Source of the DNA: Lacimicrobium alkaliphilum
GTDB lineage: Bacteria > Pseudomonadota > Gammaproteobacteria > Enterobacterales > Alteromonadaceae
Assembly (NCBI RefSeq): GCF_001466725.1
Contig: NZ_CP013650.1
Location: 2,356,001-2,420,000, forward strand
Direction of reading: 5' to 3'
DNA: 64,000 nucleotides
The notes beneath the pieces are model-generated. The model was not told where the DNA came from and did not search any database. It worked only from the letters and a program-made list of their open reading frames with translations. Below, one piece after another: positions 9,542 through 19,239 of this stretch (positions are counted from its first letter, which is position 1; every line of letters starts with the position of its first letter). The translations under genes and the position numbers were made by a program.

Positions 9542-10090
9542 ATGAAAAAACGTTTTATTGCCCTGTTTTTCAGTTTGGTGGCAGGAAGTGCCAGCGCCAA
9601 TCAGTGCCCTGACCTGCTTAAATTTGTAAAGCGCAAACTCAACTCTCAGGAAACCGTCAATCTGTGTGAGAGCTTTCAGGGTAAAACCCTGTTGTTTGTG
9701 AATACCGCCAGCTATTGCGGTTTTACTGAGCAGTTTGAAGGTCTTGAAAAGCTTTACTCAGACTATAAAGACAAAGACTTTGTGGTACTGGGTTTCCCTT
9801 CCCACGATTTTAATCAGGAAGATGAAGACGAGGCCAAGACCGCGGAGTTATGTGAGCTGACCTATGGGGTACAGTTTCCGATGTTTGAACCCATGCCGGT
9901 CAGAGGCGATGATGCCGACCCGCTGTACCGTATGCTGACGGAGAAAGCCGGCACATCGGTGAAGTGGAATTTCTACAAGTATCTGGTTAATGCCAAAGGC
10001 GAGGTGGTGGAATCCTACAGCTCATTTACTAAACCTCAGGATGAGGATTTTATAGCGACGCTTGAAAAAACCCTGGCAAGCGATCTGTAG
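9542..10090 (+). CDS. Glutathione/thioredoxin peroxidase family protein, exported
   Basis: Reduces hydroperoxides with thiols. It is 182 aa. A signal peptide (MKKRFIALFF..., cleavage near SASA-N at residues 19-20) points to the periplasm, unlike cytosolic BtuE. The catalytic cysteine lies in NTASYCGFTEQF and the family WNFYKYLV block is present near residue 140, completing the Cys-Gln-Trp/Asn type site. Extra cysteines (CPDL, NLCESF, AELCEL) could form disulfides. Divergent from the S9 peptidase gene; no clear terminator before the repeat-rich gap. Confidence 0.92.
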   Translation: MKKRFIALFFSLVAGSASANQCPDLLKFVKRKLNSQETVNLCESFQGKTLLFVNTASYCGFTEQFEGLEKLYSDYKDKDFVVLGFPSHDFNQEDEDEAKTAELCELTYGVQFPMFEPMPVRGDDADPLYRMLTEKAGTSVKWNFYKYLVNAKGEVVESYSSFTKPQDEDFIATLEKTLASDL

Positions 10091-10437
10091 GTCAAAAAGC
10101 GGATACAGGGATGTATCGTATCGCGACCCCCGAATCAAGTGCGGGGCAGGCTTTAAGGATGGAATGTATTCCGACACCGGCGTTGAAATTGAGCATCGCT
10201 GTTGGGCTAAAATCCAACCTAGTCGATCCATAGACATCGCCGGGAAAACGTTCCCGACATTTCCGGCATACCGTCCTTTTGAATCAGGCACCCTGCCCTT
10301 ATCAAAAGTCCAGCTGCGGCATCCATGCCTTCGCGCTGGTCACTGAAAATGCTCAGCATTTTTCTGGCGTCCCCAGCCCCTGGACATCGCCGGGGAATGT
10401 TCCCTACCACCCCGGCATACCGTCCATCCCTGGACAT
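10091..10437. repeat. Repeat-rich intergenic stretch with a 44-bp direct repeat
   Basis: No gene. Two imperfect direct copies lie at 10233-10276 and 10383-10425: GACATCGCCGGG, a GTTCCC core, then CCGGCATACCGTCC. A diverged copy of the 43-bp unit seen at 6461 starts near 10098. Confidence 0.75.
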
Positions 10438-10464
10438 AAAAAAAGCCCCACCGGGTGGTGGGGC
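10438..10464 (-). terminator. Intrinsic terminator of azoR
   Basis: GCCCCACC and GGTGGGGC pair. On the minus strand the stem is followed by a run of T (AAAAAAA at 10438-10444 on the plus strand). It lies 67 bp beyond the azoR stop. Confidence 0.85.
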
Positions 10465-10530
10465 CTAAGAGCACACTCAACTAGGAACACACTTTTGCAA
10501 GGATTAAAAACCCTCGCTCACTGCACTTAT

Positions 10531-11142
10531 TCAGGCAAGCTGATTTTCGATAAGTTCAAAAATTTTTTCATTTGCCTGAGCAAAACCTTTCTTTGCTGAC
10601 TCTTCGCCCATGGCCAGGCCCTCTGCATACACGAACTCCACATCAGACATGCCCATAAAAGCCAGCACGTCTTTAAGATACTGACTCTGACTGTCTTTTT
10701 CAGTACCGTCATAGATGCCGCCCCGGGCCGCAAGAATGTATACTTTTTTGCCCTTGACCAGCCCCTGTGGACCCTTTTCTGTATATCTGAACGTGATTCC
10801 GGCGCGGGCGATGCGATCAATCCAGGCCTTGAATACTGATGGTACGCCGAAGTTGTACATAGGCATGCCGATCACCAGAATATCGCTTTGCTGTACTTCT
10901 TCGATAAGCTGGTCAGACAATGCTGCGAGTTGCTGTTGCTGCTCGTTGCGCTGAGCAATGTCTGTCATCCATGCCTGCATCTCTTCACCACTTAAGTGCG
11001 GCAAATTGGCACCATCAAGATCCCGCTGAGTTACTCTGATATCCTGTTGCTGTTGCAACTGACTGACAAACTTTTCTGTCAGTTGATTGGAATTGCCGGC
11101 ACTGCCGTTAAGGCTGCTGTTAATTACCAGAACATTTTTCAT
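10531..11142 (-). CDS. azoR: FMN-dependent NADH:quinone oxidoreductase / azoreductase
   Basis: A cytosolic flavodoxin-fold enzyme (203 aa, the usual AzoR length) that reduces quinones and azo compounds by two electrons, protecting against thiol-reactive electrophiles. The N-terminal NSSLNGSAGNSNQLT loop binds the FMN phosphate, MPMYNFGVPSVFKAWIDR (about 95-112) is the family flavin/dimer motif, and AARGGIYDGTEKD is present near 143. The ATG at 11142 has GGAGGCGATACG upstream. It stands alone with its own terminator; no LysR regulator is adjacent. Confidence 0.95.
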   Translation of the reverse strand: MKNVLVINSSLNGSAGNSNQLTEKFVSQLQQQQDIRVTQRDLDGANLPHLSGEEMQAWMTDIAQRNEQQQQLAALSDQLIEEVQQSDILVIGMPMYNFGVPSVFKAWIDRIARAGITFRYTEKGPQGLVKGKKVYILAARGGIYDGTEKDSQSQYLKDVLAFMGMSDVEFVYAEGLAMGEESAKKGFAQANEKIFELIENQLA

Positions 11143-11344
11143 CGTATCGCCTCCGTTATAAATGGTTTAGCTGATTGCTATAAACGAAGTTTAATCCGAT
11201 TTAAAAGAAATAAAATCGCAATAAATTGGCGGAATAGTTCTATTTTATTGAGGTGTCCATTTTCAGGATCTGTTAAATAAATGTGATCCCCTCCACAGCC
11301 CTCCCCGTAGTCGAAATTGCACTAACAAAAACGAGGAGATAACC

Positions 11345-13840
11345 ATGAAAGGGATCACGCAACTCTTTGCGGTCTCAAGCGTAACAGTATTACTGTCCGG
11401 CTGCTGGCTGGAAAGTGATAGTGACACACTGCCCACTCCCGAGCCAGCGCCTGCGCCACCGCCTGCAGCAGCTGACACTTTTGTACGGGTTACTCACGCG
11501 GTTTCAGATGCCCCCGGCGTTAATATCCTTGCCGAAGGTGAAATACTGGCCGGTCTGGAAAACGTAGACTATCAGATATCCTCTCCCTGGATAACTCTGG
11601 AAGAAGGTAGCTATTCTGTTCAGGTGGATGCGATTTTACCGGATCAAAGCAGCACCGCTGTGATCGGCCCGGTGGATTTGGATTTAGCCGGTGAAACCAG
11701 TTATGAGGTACTGGCTATTGGTACGGTAGAGACTATCGAACCACTGATCATCGAGAATGCCGTTACCGATGTTACCAGTGGCAGCGCCAGGGTTCAGGTT
11801 GTTCATGCTGCGCCTGATGCGCCTATGGTAGATATCTATGTGACCGCACCGGGTGATGACTTAAGTAGTGCTCAGGCCCTGGCTACCCTGTCATTCACAG
11901 AGTTTACCGGACAGACAGAGGTGGCTGCCGGTGATTATCGGATTCGCCTGACACCTGCCGGCACCCAGGATGTGGTCTACGATTCGGGTACTGTGAGTCT
12001 GGCCGATGGTGCCGATTTAATGATTGCAGCCACCACTAATGTCGGTGCAGGAACGTCTCCTGTGACCCTACTCGCGGCCGATGGTGAAGGCTCTGCAAAA
12101 ATCTGGGATGCCACCACCGGTGCCAATCTGCGGGTGGTACATGGCAGTCCGGATGCGCCAGCGGTTGATGTGCTGGTCAACAATGCCGACGCACCAATCC
12201 ATTATCAGCTCGATGGTCTGAGTTACCCCAATGCCACAGATTATCTGCCGGTTCCGGCTGAGGATTTGCTGGTGGATGTCGTCGCCGATGCGGATAACAC
12301 TGTGGTAGCGCTGGATGATATTGCGGTCAGTCCTGAAACAGGTATGAGCTATACCGCCATCGCCACCAATAATCTGGCAGATATTAATCTGGCACTTTTA
12401 GCCGACGATAACCGTTCACTGGCCACTGCTGCCAAAGTGCGGTTAATCCATAACTCTCCGACAGCCGGTGATGTGGATATCTATGTGACCGCCACCGATG
12501 ATATCAGCGATGCTGACCCGGCCTTTGCCGACATCCCCTACACCCCGGATGATTTGGCCAATACTGGCTATGTGCAACTGGAAGCCGGTATTTACTATGT
12601 CACTATTACCCCTGCAGGCAGTAAAGATGCTGCTATCGGGCCGCTGATGGTGGATCTGGCAGCCGGTGATGTAGTCAGCGCCATTGCCATGGATGCTGTT
12701 GGTGGCGGATTACCGCTTCAGGCAGTGGTACTGGATGACAGTGTGCCGGAGCCGGTGATGCTCCTGACAACAGAAACCTTCAGTGTCAGCTTAACCGGTG
12801 CTCAGGAAGTGCCTGCGGTAATGACGGATGCCAGTGCCACCGCAACGGTGTCACTGGATGAGAATAATCGTCTGTTTGCAGTCAGTGTCGACACGTCTGA
12901 TGTGGACAATGTCACCGGAGTGCATGTTCATGCCGGTGACATTGGTATGAATGGCCCGGTTGCATTTCCGCTGACGGAAACCTCTGAAAATACCTATACC
13001 CTGGCACCCACCAACCTGCTGGATAATCAGGTCAGCGCACTGAAAGACGGACAGTGGTATCTGAATGTGCACACAGATGACAACCCCGATGGCGAAGTCA
13101 GGGGTCAGATCCTGGCCGATGGTATCTCCATGGTGACCTTCCCGCTAAGTGGCAGTCAGGAAATTCCTCAGGTTGATACCATGGCCACTGGTAGTGGTTA
13201 TGCCACCCTTGATGTGGATACGCTGGCGGTGAAACTGGTGGCGGTAACCTCCGGCGTTGAGGACGCCAGCATGGCTCACATTCATGCCGGCTTTGCCGGT
13301 GAGAATGGTCCGGTCTATGTGGCGCTGGAACAGCACCCTGACAATGTCAATGTGTGGATGACTCCTGCCGGTGCCATGCTCGATGAGGCTAATGCCGCAC
13401 AGCTGCTCGAAGGCGGACATTATGTCAATGTGCATACACCGGCCAACCCGGGTGGTGAATTGCGCGGCCAGATCACACCGGCCAATATTGAGGTGTATGG
13501 TGTAGTCGCTAACGGCCAGCAGGAAGTACCGCCTGCGGATACGGATGCCAGTGGCGTTGGTGCAATCACCTTAAATACCAGCACCATGACCATCAAAGCC
13601 ATCCTGAATCTGTCAGACATTACCCCCAATGCCGGGCATATTCACGTCGGTGATGCCGGTGAAAATGGCCCTGTGGTGGTAGCACTGGAAAATCCCGAGG
13701 CCGGTTTATGGACTCTGGATGCCACCCTTGATTCGGATCAGATGGCGTTAATGCAGGCCAGCGGTCTGTATACAAACTTCCACACCGATGCCTTCCCGGA
13801 TGGAGAGATACGCGGGCAGATTACGTTGGGATTTGAATAA
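11345..13840 (+). CDS. Multidomain lipoprotein with DUF4397 and CHRD repeats
   Basis: A large (831 aa), acidic, secreted lipoprotein: lipobox LSGC with the lipidated cysteine at residue 20, then a proline/alanine linker. Four DUF4397-like units carry the VxHxxxDAPxVDI pattern (starting near 48, 155, 260 and 365); the first and fourth are the most diverged. Three CHRD units follow (near 478, 600 and 720), each with QE(V/I)P at the start, a H(V/I)HxG(D/F)xGxNGPV core and a closing N(V/F)HTxxxPxGE(V/L/I)RGQ. CHRD domains are extracellular; their ligand is unknown. No enzyme motif is visible. The ribosome site is GAGGAGATAACC. It could be a surface-adhesion or matrix protein; that is inference. 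Confidence 0.88.
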   Translation: MKGITQLFAVSSVTVLLSGCWLESDSDTLPTPEPAPAPPPAAADTFVRVTHAVSDAPGVNILAEGEILAGLENVDYQISSPWITLEEGSYSVQVDAILPDQSSTAVIGPVDLDLAGETSYEVLAIGTVETIEPLIIENAVTDVTSGSARVQVVHAAPDAPMVDIYVTAPGDDLSSAQALATLSFTEFTGQTEVAAGDYRIRLTPAGTQDVVYDSGTVSLADGADLMIAATTNVGAGTSPVTLLAADGEGSAKIWDATTGANLRVVHGSPDAPAVDVLVNNADAPIHYQLDGLSYPNATDYLPVPAEDLLVDVVADADNTVVALDDIAVSPETGMSYTAIATNNLADINLALLADDNRSLATAAKVRLIHNSPTAGDVDIYVTATDDISDADPAFADIPYTPDDLANTGYVQLEAGIYYVTITPAGSKDAAIGPLMVDLAAGDVVSAIAMDAVGGGLPLQAVVLDDSVPEPVMLLTTETFSVSLTGAQEVPAVMTDASATATVSLDENNRLFAVSVDTSDVDNVTGVHVHAGDIGMNGPVAFPLTETSENTYTLAPTNLLDNQVSALKDGQWYLNVHTDDNPDGEVRGQILADGISMVTFPLSGSQEIPQVDTMATGSGYATLDVDTLAVKLVAVTSGVEDASMAHIHAGFAGENGPVYVALEQHPDNVNVWMTPAGAMLDEANAAQLLEGGHYVNVHTPANPGGELRGQITPANIEVYGVVANGQQEVPPADTDASGVGAITLNTSTMTIKAILNLSDITPNAGHIHVGDAGENGPVVVALENPEAGLWTLDATLDSDQMALMQASGLYTNFHTDAFPDGEIRGQITLGFE

Positions 13841-13864
13841 TCCGCGCATCATTGAAATACAGTA

Positions 13865-13891
13865 AAAACGGCCAGCTTCGCTGGCCGTTTT
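13865..13891. terminator. Bidirectional terminator between convergent genes
   Basis: AAAACGGCCAGC TTC GCTGGCCGTTTT, with T runs on both strands, lies between the CHRD lipoprotein gene and nhaP2 and can serve both. Confidence 0.93.
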
Positions 13892-13892
13892 G

Positions 13893-15617
13893 TTATGCCC
13901 CTCTGATACCAAGACTGAGGATCCTGCCTTTATCATCCAGTTCACGCACGGTCAGTATCACCTGACCCAGACGCAAACTGTCACCGATAACCACACGGCG
14001 GTGGTATTTCAGACTGAAATAATCGGCCAGACTGAGGTTGGCGACTTTCTCTGCCAGATGACCCAATGGATAGAAATTATTCACTTCGGTCAGCGTCAGA
14101 TCGCCATGCAGACTGAAATCACCAAAGAATTCGCTTTCTTTGAGCTTCCTGCCCTCCCCGCTTGCTGCCAGCACCCGGCTGATGCTGTCCATGTCTTCGA
14201 CTTTTGCCAGTACCAGCAGAATATCCCCTTCCAGTAACCGGCTGTCAGGATCCGGTGGTAACCAGATCTGCTCACGAATCACACCGGCATAAGCGATATC
14301 CGCGCTGAAATTGAGCTCAAACCATTTGTGTTCAAAGGCAGGCACATCAGGAGTGATGGGAAAAGACATCACCTCAAGGGGATCGGCACTGGCGATACTC
14401 TCAAGCGGTACACGCTCCCGTGGATGAGGTGTTTCCGGCACCTCCAGTCCCAGCCAGCGGGCAATGGGGCTCATGGTCCAGCCCTGAATAAACAGCGAGA
14501 TCAGTACCACAAAAAAGGCCACGTCAAAGTACAGTTCCTGGTCGTCCAGGCCCGATAACCAGGGATACAGCGCCAGAATAATAGGTACCGCGCCGCGCAG
14601 GCCGACCCAGCTGATAAACAGCTGTTCTCGCCAGGGAAAGGAAAATGGCAGCAGACACACCAGCACCGCCACCGGGCGGGCGATAAAAATCAGCACCAAC
14701 GCCACAGATATGGCCAGGGGCGCATGGGCGATCAGGTTAGACGGAGTAACCAGTAAACCGAGGATCAGGAACATCATGATCTGCCCCAGCCAGGTCAGAC
14801 CATCCTGCACCTGCAGAATATGCATCAGATGAGGCAACCTGGCATTTCCAATCAGATAGCCCATCAGGTAAACGGCCAGAAAACCACTGCCGTTGATATG
14901 GCTGGTCATGGCAAAAACAAAAATGGCGCTGGCTGCTGCCAGTATTGGCAGGAAACTGAAACTTAAGGGCACCCTGTGGGCCAGCAGCACAAAACCTTTA
15001 CCGCCGAGCCAGCCCGCAGCCAGACCCACCAACATCTGCCAGGCCACATCCAGCGCCAGTGGCAGCAGATGTAATTCAGCACCGGATACCAGTGCCCCGG
15101 TCAGGGCCATGGTCAGGATCACGGCCATGGGATCGTTGGTACCGGATTCAATTTCCAGGGTCGAGGCAACCCGCTGTTTGAGCACCACCCCCCGGGACTG
15201 AAAAATCCCAAATACCGCAGCGGCATCGGTAGAACTTAAAATGGCACCAATTAGCAGCGCTGTGGGCCAGGGCAAGCCGAAGAAATACACCGCGCCGGCG
15301 GCGGTCAGTGAACAGGTCAGTGCCACGCCAACTGTGGCCAGGCTGATAGCGGGCCATAATGCCACCCGGAAGCGCTCTTTACGGGTGCGCATACCACCGT
15401 CGAAAAGAATAATCGCCAACGCCGCAGAGCCAATCAGGAAACTCAGCTCGGGGCTGTGAAACTCAATACCGCCTATGCCCTCTTCCCCGGCCAACATCCC
15501 CATAATCAGGAATATCAGCAGCAAAGGAGCGCCCAGACGGTCAGACAGCACACTGGCAAGAATGCTCAGCACCAGCAAGGCGCCGACAAACAGCAGTATG
15601 GTATTAATCTCCGCCAT
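13893..15617 (-). CDS. nhaP2: Potassium/proton antiporter NhaP2 (CvrA)
   Basis: An inner-membrane CPA1 antiporter that expels K+ (and/or Na+) for H+, guarding ion and volume balance. It is 574 aa, matching the NhaP2 length. About twelve hydrophobic helices span residues 1-395, with the FDGGMRTR signature near 75 and GTNDPMA near 158 for the ion site. The cytosolic tail has a TrkA-C/RCK-C-like region (about 400-480) and a CorC_HlyC-type transporter-associated end, as in Vibrio NhaP2. It stands alone, convergent with the CHRD lipoprotein gene and 52 bp downstream of the PLP gene. Confidence 0.94.
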   Translation of the reverse strand: MAEINTILLFVGALLVLSILASVLSDRLGAPLLLIFLIMGMLAGEEGIGGIEFHSPELSFLIGSAALAIILFDGGMRTRKERFRVALWPAISLATVGVALTCSLTAAGAVYFFGLPWPTALLIGAILSSTDAAAVFGIFQSRGVVLKQRVASTLEIESGTNDPMAVILTMALTGALVSGAELHLLPLALDVAWQMLVGLAAGWLGGKGFVLLAHRVPLSFSFLPILAAASAIFVFAMTSHINGSGFLAVYLMGYLIGNARLPHLMHILQVQDGLTWLGQIMMFLILGLLVTPSNLIAHAPLAISVALVLIFIARPVAVLVCLLPFSFPWREQLFISWVGLRGAVPIILALYPWLSGLDDQELYFDVAFFVVLISLFIQGWTMSPIARWLGLEVPETPHPRERVPLESIASADPLEVMSFPITPDVPAFEHKWFELNFSADIAYAGVIREQIWLPPDPDSRLLEGDILLVLAKVEDMDSISRVLAASGEGRKLKESEFFGDFSLHGDLTLTEVNNFYPLGHLAEKVANLSLADYFSLKYHRRVVIGDSLRLGQVILTVRELDDKGRILSLGIRGA

Positions 15618-15669
15618 CAGTGCTCCTTTAACGCAACTCCTTTATAACCAGTATGCCTGAATAAGCGGA

Positions 15670-16908
15670 TTAAATCGCATCCAGAGCCTGTTTAAAGTCG
15701 TCAATCACATCTTCGATATCTTCAATACCCACGCTGAGGCGGATCATATTATCACTGATGGCCATCTTCGCACGCTGCTCAGCACCCATTTCATAATAAA
15801 TGGTGTGCGCCACCGGGATCGCCAGAGTACGGGTATCGCCCAGATGAGTGGCGTTAAGCACCAGTCTGAGCTTGTTTAAAAATGCAAAGCAATCCAGATC
15901 AGGCTTAAGATCGACACTCAGGATACCGCCATAGTATTTAAACAGCTGCCGTGAAAGCTGGTGTTGTGGGTGATCTGACAGGCCCGGGTAGTAAACCTTG
16001 TCCACCTTGTCGTGACTGGCCAGAAACGTGGCCAGCTTAAGGGCATTGTTACAACACTTTTCCATTCTCAGCGCCAGGGTTTCAAGCCCCACAGAAATCA
16101 AATGAGCCGAATCGGGAGTCAGGCAACCGCCCATATCCCGCAGGCCTTTTTTCTTGATTTGCGTAATACCCCAAAGCTCTGGCGGCTGAGATTTATAGGC
16201 TGGATTAATATTGACAAACTGCTGCCAGTCATACAGACCGGTATCGATCACCGCGCCGCCCAACACATGACCGTGGCCGGCAACATACTTGGTCAGCGAG
16301 CCCATCAGCAGCGAGGCCTTGGCCGCCTTGGCATCAAACAAAAAGGCCGGGGTCATGGTGTTATCCACCATATACACCAGTTTGTTCTGCTCGCACAACT
16401 CACCGATAGCCTGCAGATCAGCCACCTGTGTCACCGGATTGGCGATGGTCTCCAGATACACTGCTTTGGTATTGTCCTGGATCGCCGCTTCCACTTTGGT
16501 CACATCGGTCACATCCACCAGCGAGACTTCAATACCCAGGCCACGGAGTGTGTCGGCAAAACTGTTGGTATTGCCGAATAAAAACTGGCTTAAGATTAAA
16601 TGATCGCCCTGACGTAACAATGTCAGCAGGGTAGTAGTGATGGCCGCCATGCCAGTGGCAAAAGTCAGAGCCGCCACGCCCCCTTCCATATCGGCAAGAA
16701 TGTTCTGCAACGCATTAATGGAAGCCGATGACTGCCTCGAATAGGCATGGCCATTCTGACGCCCCTGAAACACATCCACCAGATCTTCAACCTGCGGGTA
16801 TTCAAACAACACCGAGTTGGTGGTGGCCTGATGCACAGCGCCGTCCTCGGGCTTATTCAGCAAACGGTCTGCATGCACCAATCTGGTGGTAAAACCTTTA
16901 AAATCCAA
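15670..16908 (-). CDS. Cystathionine gamma-synthase family PLP enzyme
   Basis: A fold-type I Cys/Met metabolism PLP enzyme acting on sulfur amino acids or their O-acyl precursors; cytosolic tetramer. The PLP lysine lies in SLTKYVAGHGHVLGG, and the AYSRQSSASINALQ, ATGMAAI and DNTMTPAF blocks are present. The frame stays open to a TTG at 16926, but the TTG at 16908 has AAGGGGAA six bases upstream and gives MDFKGF..., so I prefer it. Whether it acts as a synthase, a gamma-lyase or a sulfhydrylase cannot be told from motifs. Repeat E2 sits just upstream and may carry or displace its promoter. Confidence 0.9.
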   Translation of the reverse strand: MDFKGFTTRLVHADRLLNKPEDGAVHQATTNSVLFEYPQVEDLVDVFQGRQNGHAYSRQSSASINALQNILADMEGGVAALTFATGMAAITTTLLTLLRQGDHLILSQFLFGNTNSFADTLRGLGIEVSLVDVTDVTKVEAAIQDNTKAVYLETIANPVTQVADLQAIGELCEQNKLVYMVDNTMTPAFLFDAKAAKASLLMGSLTKYVAGHGHVLGGAVIDTGLYDWQQFVNINPAYKSQPPELWGITQIKKKGLRDMGGCLTPDSAHLISVGLETLALRMEKCCNNALKLATFLASHDKVDKVYYPGLSDHPQHQLSRQLFKYYGGILSVDLKPDLDCFAFLNKLRLVLNATHLGDTRTLAIPVAHTIYYEMGAEQRAKMAISDNMIRLSVGIEDIEDVIDDFKQALDAI

Positions 16909-16929
16909 CGTGTTCCCCTTAGTCAATCT

Positions 16930-17194
16930 AGAGTCTGTTTATCTTTGTTCATAGTTTATGCTGGCGGTCAAAATGGTCTAGCGCAAGGCGTCGCTGGCGA
17001 CGTTTGGCAATCCAAATAAGTCAGCGACAACACAGCGATGGACCATTTTGGCCCCAGCCCTTGGGCGTTGGCCATTTCTTAGCCATACTGCCCACAAATT
17101 CACTCATTTGGGCCCACCAAACTCCGTTCACTTGCGATTGTCTGGCTAAGAAATTGCCGAACGCATAAATCATGAACAAAGATAAACAGACTCT
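16930..17194. repeat. Three-way-junction repeat element, copy E2
   Basis: 265 bp. The outer arms AGAGTCTGTTTATCTTTG and its exact inverse close the element. Branch A pairs CAAAATGGTC with GACCATTTTG and contains a mini-hairpin TTTGG-CAAT-CCAAA. Branch B pairs GGCCATTTCTTAGCC with GGCTAAGAAATTGCC (one mismatch), with GGGCCCACCAAAC in its loop. It lies 22 bp upstream of the PLP enzyme start. No ORF. Confidence 0.88.
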
Positions 17195-17247
17195 AATCAT
17201 TATTGCGATAATTTTCAGTCTTGGATCTCAGTGCCAGCAGGCTCTGA

Positions 17248-17841
17248 TCATGCCTTTTCAGGATGCCTGGCATAAATATTGGCGTAAAACGCTCTTATTT
17301 TAGCCATCTCGGCGTCTATATCATCGCCGATTTTGTGCAAAGGCCCAAATCCGATCACTTTGTGCTTATAATCAAAATAGATAAGCAACACGGGAATATC
17401 CGAATTTCTGGCGATATTTAAGAACCCGGTTTTCCAGCGTTTCACTTTTTTCCGGGTACCCTCCGGCGCCACCGCCAGAATAGTCGGTTCGGCGGCAATC
17501 CGTTCACACACCTGTTGTACAACGCCATGAGAGGCTCGCCTGTCGACAGCTATCCCACCCATATGCCGCAGCCACCAGCCAAAGGGCCCGATAAACAAAC
17601 TGTGCTTACCCAGAAATGAAACTTTAAGACCCAAGGCAAATACGGTGGCCAGGCCAATTACGAAATCCCAGTTTGAGGTATGGGGGGCTACACAAGCCAC
17701 AAACCGACTGAGGTTTGGAAACTCACCGTCAAGTTTCCAGCCCATGACTCCAAGTACACTGCGACCCAGCCAGCGACTGAAAGCATTGCCCTTGCGCGGC
17801 ACCAAAGGGCCCGGCTGTTGAATTGTTAATTTGTTATTCAA
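17248..17841 (-). CDS. 1-acyl-glycerol-3-phosphate acyltransferase-like protein
   Basis: A PlsC-superfamily lysophospholipid acyltransferase (197 aa), probably peripheral on the inner membrane face, transferring an acyl chain to a lysolipid. Catalytic block I is APHTSNWDF (HTSNWD, the HX4D motif) near residue 52, and block III is APEGTRKKVKRWKTG near 127, where EGTR binds the phosphate. Short members with HTSNWD are often annotated only as acyltransferase, so the exact acceptor is open. It stands alone, divergent from the protease/FHA pair. Confidence 0.87.
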   Translation of the reverse strand: MNNKLTIQQPGPLVPRKGNAFSRWLGRSVLGVMGWKLDGEFPNLSRFVACVAPHTSNWDFVIGLATVFALGLKVSFLGKHSLFIGPFGWWLRHMGGIAVDRRASHGVVQQVCERIAAEPTILAVAPEGTRKKVKRWKTGFLNIARNSDIPVLLIYFDYKHKVIGFGPLHKIGDDIDAEMAKIRAFYANIYARHPEKA

Positions 17842-17967
17842 TGGTACTGCCTGAACACATCAAAAAGACAAATGATCGGATATGCGGGCTGGCTTGTCGA
17901 GCTTTATACTTTCTCCTGCCGGTCGCCTGAGGCACAATAGAGGCCAATTTGTTGTTACGGTAGATTC

Positions 17968-19239
17968 ATGCACTTATCCGTTGTACTTCCCAAAAGCCTG
18001 ATGTTATTCGCTGCCCTGCTCTGCTGCATTATTCCCGCGAAGGCGCAGGATAATGCCAGAGAATTATTTGGCCACTATCAGTCGGCACTGTTTCAGATTC
18101 GCATGATAGAAGTGGAGTCAGGGAATAAATCCTCTATTGGCTCCGGCTTTCAGGTCAGTGAAGACGGCCTGATGGTGACTAATTATCATGTTATCGCAGA
18201 TAAAGTTTTCTACCCCGAAAAGTACCGCATTGAATACCTCACAGCCGATGGCGAGAGTGGATTGTTGAGCCTTCAGCATATTGATGTGGTTAACGATCTG
18301 GCCCTGGTGCGGCGTGATACCCAGAATAGCGACTTTTTGCCAATAGCCCCTCACTTACCGTCGCAGGGCGACAATATCTTTTCGCTGGGTAACCCCCATG
18401 ATTTGGGTATGATTGTGGTGCCCGGCACCTTCAACGGGCTGAAGAAAAACAGCTTTAATCAGAAAATCCACTTTACCGGCTCCATCAACCCGGGTATGAG
18501 CGGCGGCCCTACTGTGGATGCCCTGGGCCAGGTGGTTGGTGTGAATGTGGCAACGGCCGGCAATCAGATTGGCTTTTTGGTACCGCTGAATAAACTGAGC
18601 GAGCTGCTGGCCAGAGCCGATGAAGCTGCGCCGGCGGATTTTATGCTGGAGATTGAAAAACAGTTGCTGGCCAATCAGAAGCGTTTACTCGAACCCTTTA
18701 CCGATTCCCGCTGGCCGGTGGCCTCTTTAGGGCAGGCCAATGTTGCCGGGGAAGTGGTGAATTTTCTGCCTTGTTGGGGTAACTCTAACGCCAATGACAA
18801 GGAAGCACGATACCTGACCGCGCAAAAGCGTTGCCGTCTGGAAGAGGAAATTTATCTTAATAATAAGTTGCGCACCGGCAGCCTGGAGCTGGAATATGAA
18901 TGGATTAGCTCTGATAAGCTCTCCGACACCGCCTTTTACAATCTGTATGAGCAGAGCCTGCAAGCTGCCGGCCCGGGCAACAACACCGCCAAAGAATTCA
19001 GCACCAATTACCAGTGTGAACAACAGCGGGTGCACAATCAACGGGGCATGAAGGTACGCTTCTTATTCTGTATCAGGGCCTACAAGGATTTTACACAGCT
19101 GTATGATGTGCTGATGCTCGGTGCCAGTTACGATCAGAAAAACCAGGGCCTGATAAGTCATTTCACTATTGCCGGCGTATCGGAATCACTCAGCCTGGCC
19201 TTCAGTAAACGCTTTATGGAGGCACTGGCATGGCAATAG
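17968..19239 (+). CDS. Exported trypsin-like serine protease (S1C-like)
   Basis: 423 aa with a signal peptide ending near AKAQ (residues 24-27), so the protease is periplasmic. The chymotrypsin-fold triad is complete: histidine in TNYHVI (near 73), aspartate in VNDLALVRRD (near 109), serine in GMSGGPTVD (near 180). There is no PDZ domain; instead a roughly 210-residue C-terminal part with four cysteines (PCWGN, KRCRLE, YQCEQQ, LFCIR) of unknown role. The 3' end overlaps the FHA gene by 10 bp, so the two are translationally coupled. The function is probably envelope proteolysis under control of the FHA partner, by inference. Confidence 0.88.
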   Translation: MHLSVVLPKSLMLFAALLCCIIPAKAQDNARELFGHYQSALFQIRMIEVESGNKSSIGSGFQVSEDGLMVTNYHVIADKVFYPEKYRIEYLTADGESGLLSLQHIDVVNDLALVRRDTQNSDFLPIAPHLPSQGDNIFSLGNPHDLGMIVVPGTFNGLKKNSFNQKIHFTGSINPGMSGGPTVDALGQVVGVNVATAGNQIGFLVPLNKLSELLARADEAAPADFMLEIEKQLLANQKRLLEPFTDSRWPVASLGQANVAGEVVNFLPCWGNSNANDKEARYLTAQKRCRLEEEIYLNNKLRTGSLELEYEWISSDKLSDTAFYNLYEQSLQAAGPGNNTAKEFSTNYQCEQQRVHNQRGMKVRFLFCIRAYKDFTQLYDVLMLGASYDQKNQGLISHFTIAGVSESLSLAFSKRFMEALAWQ

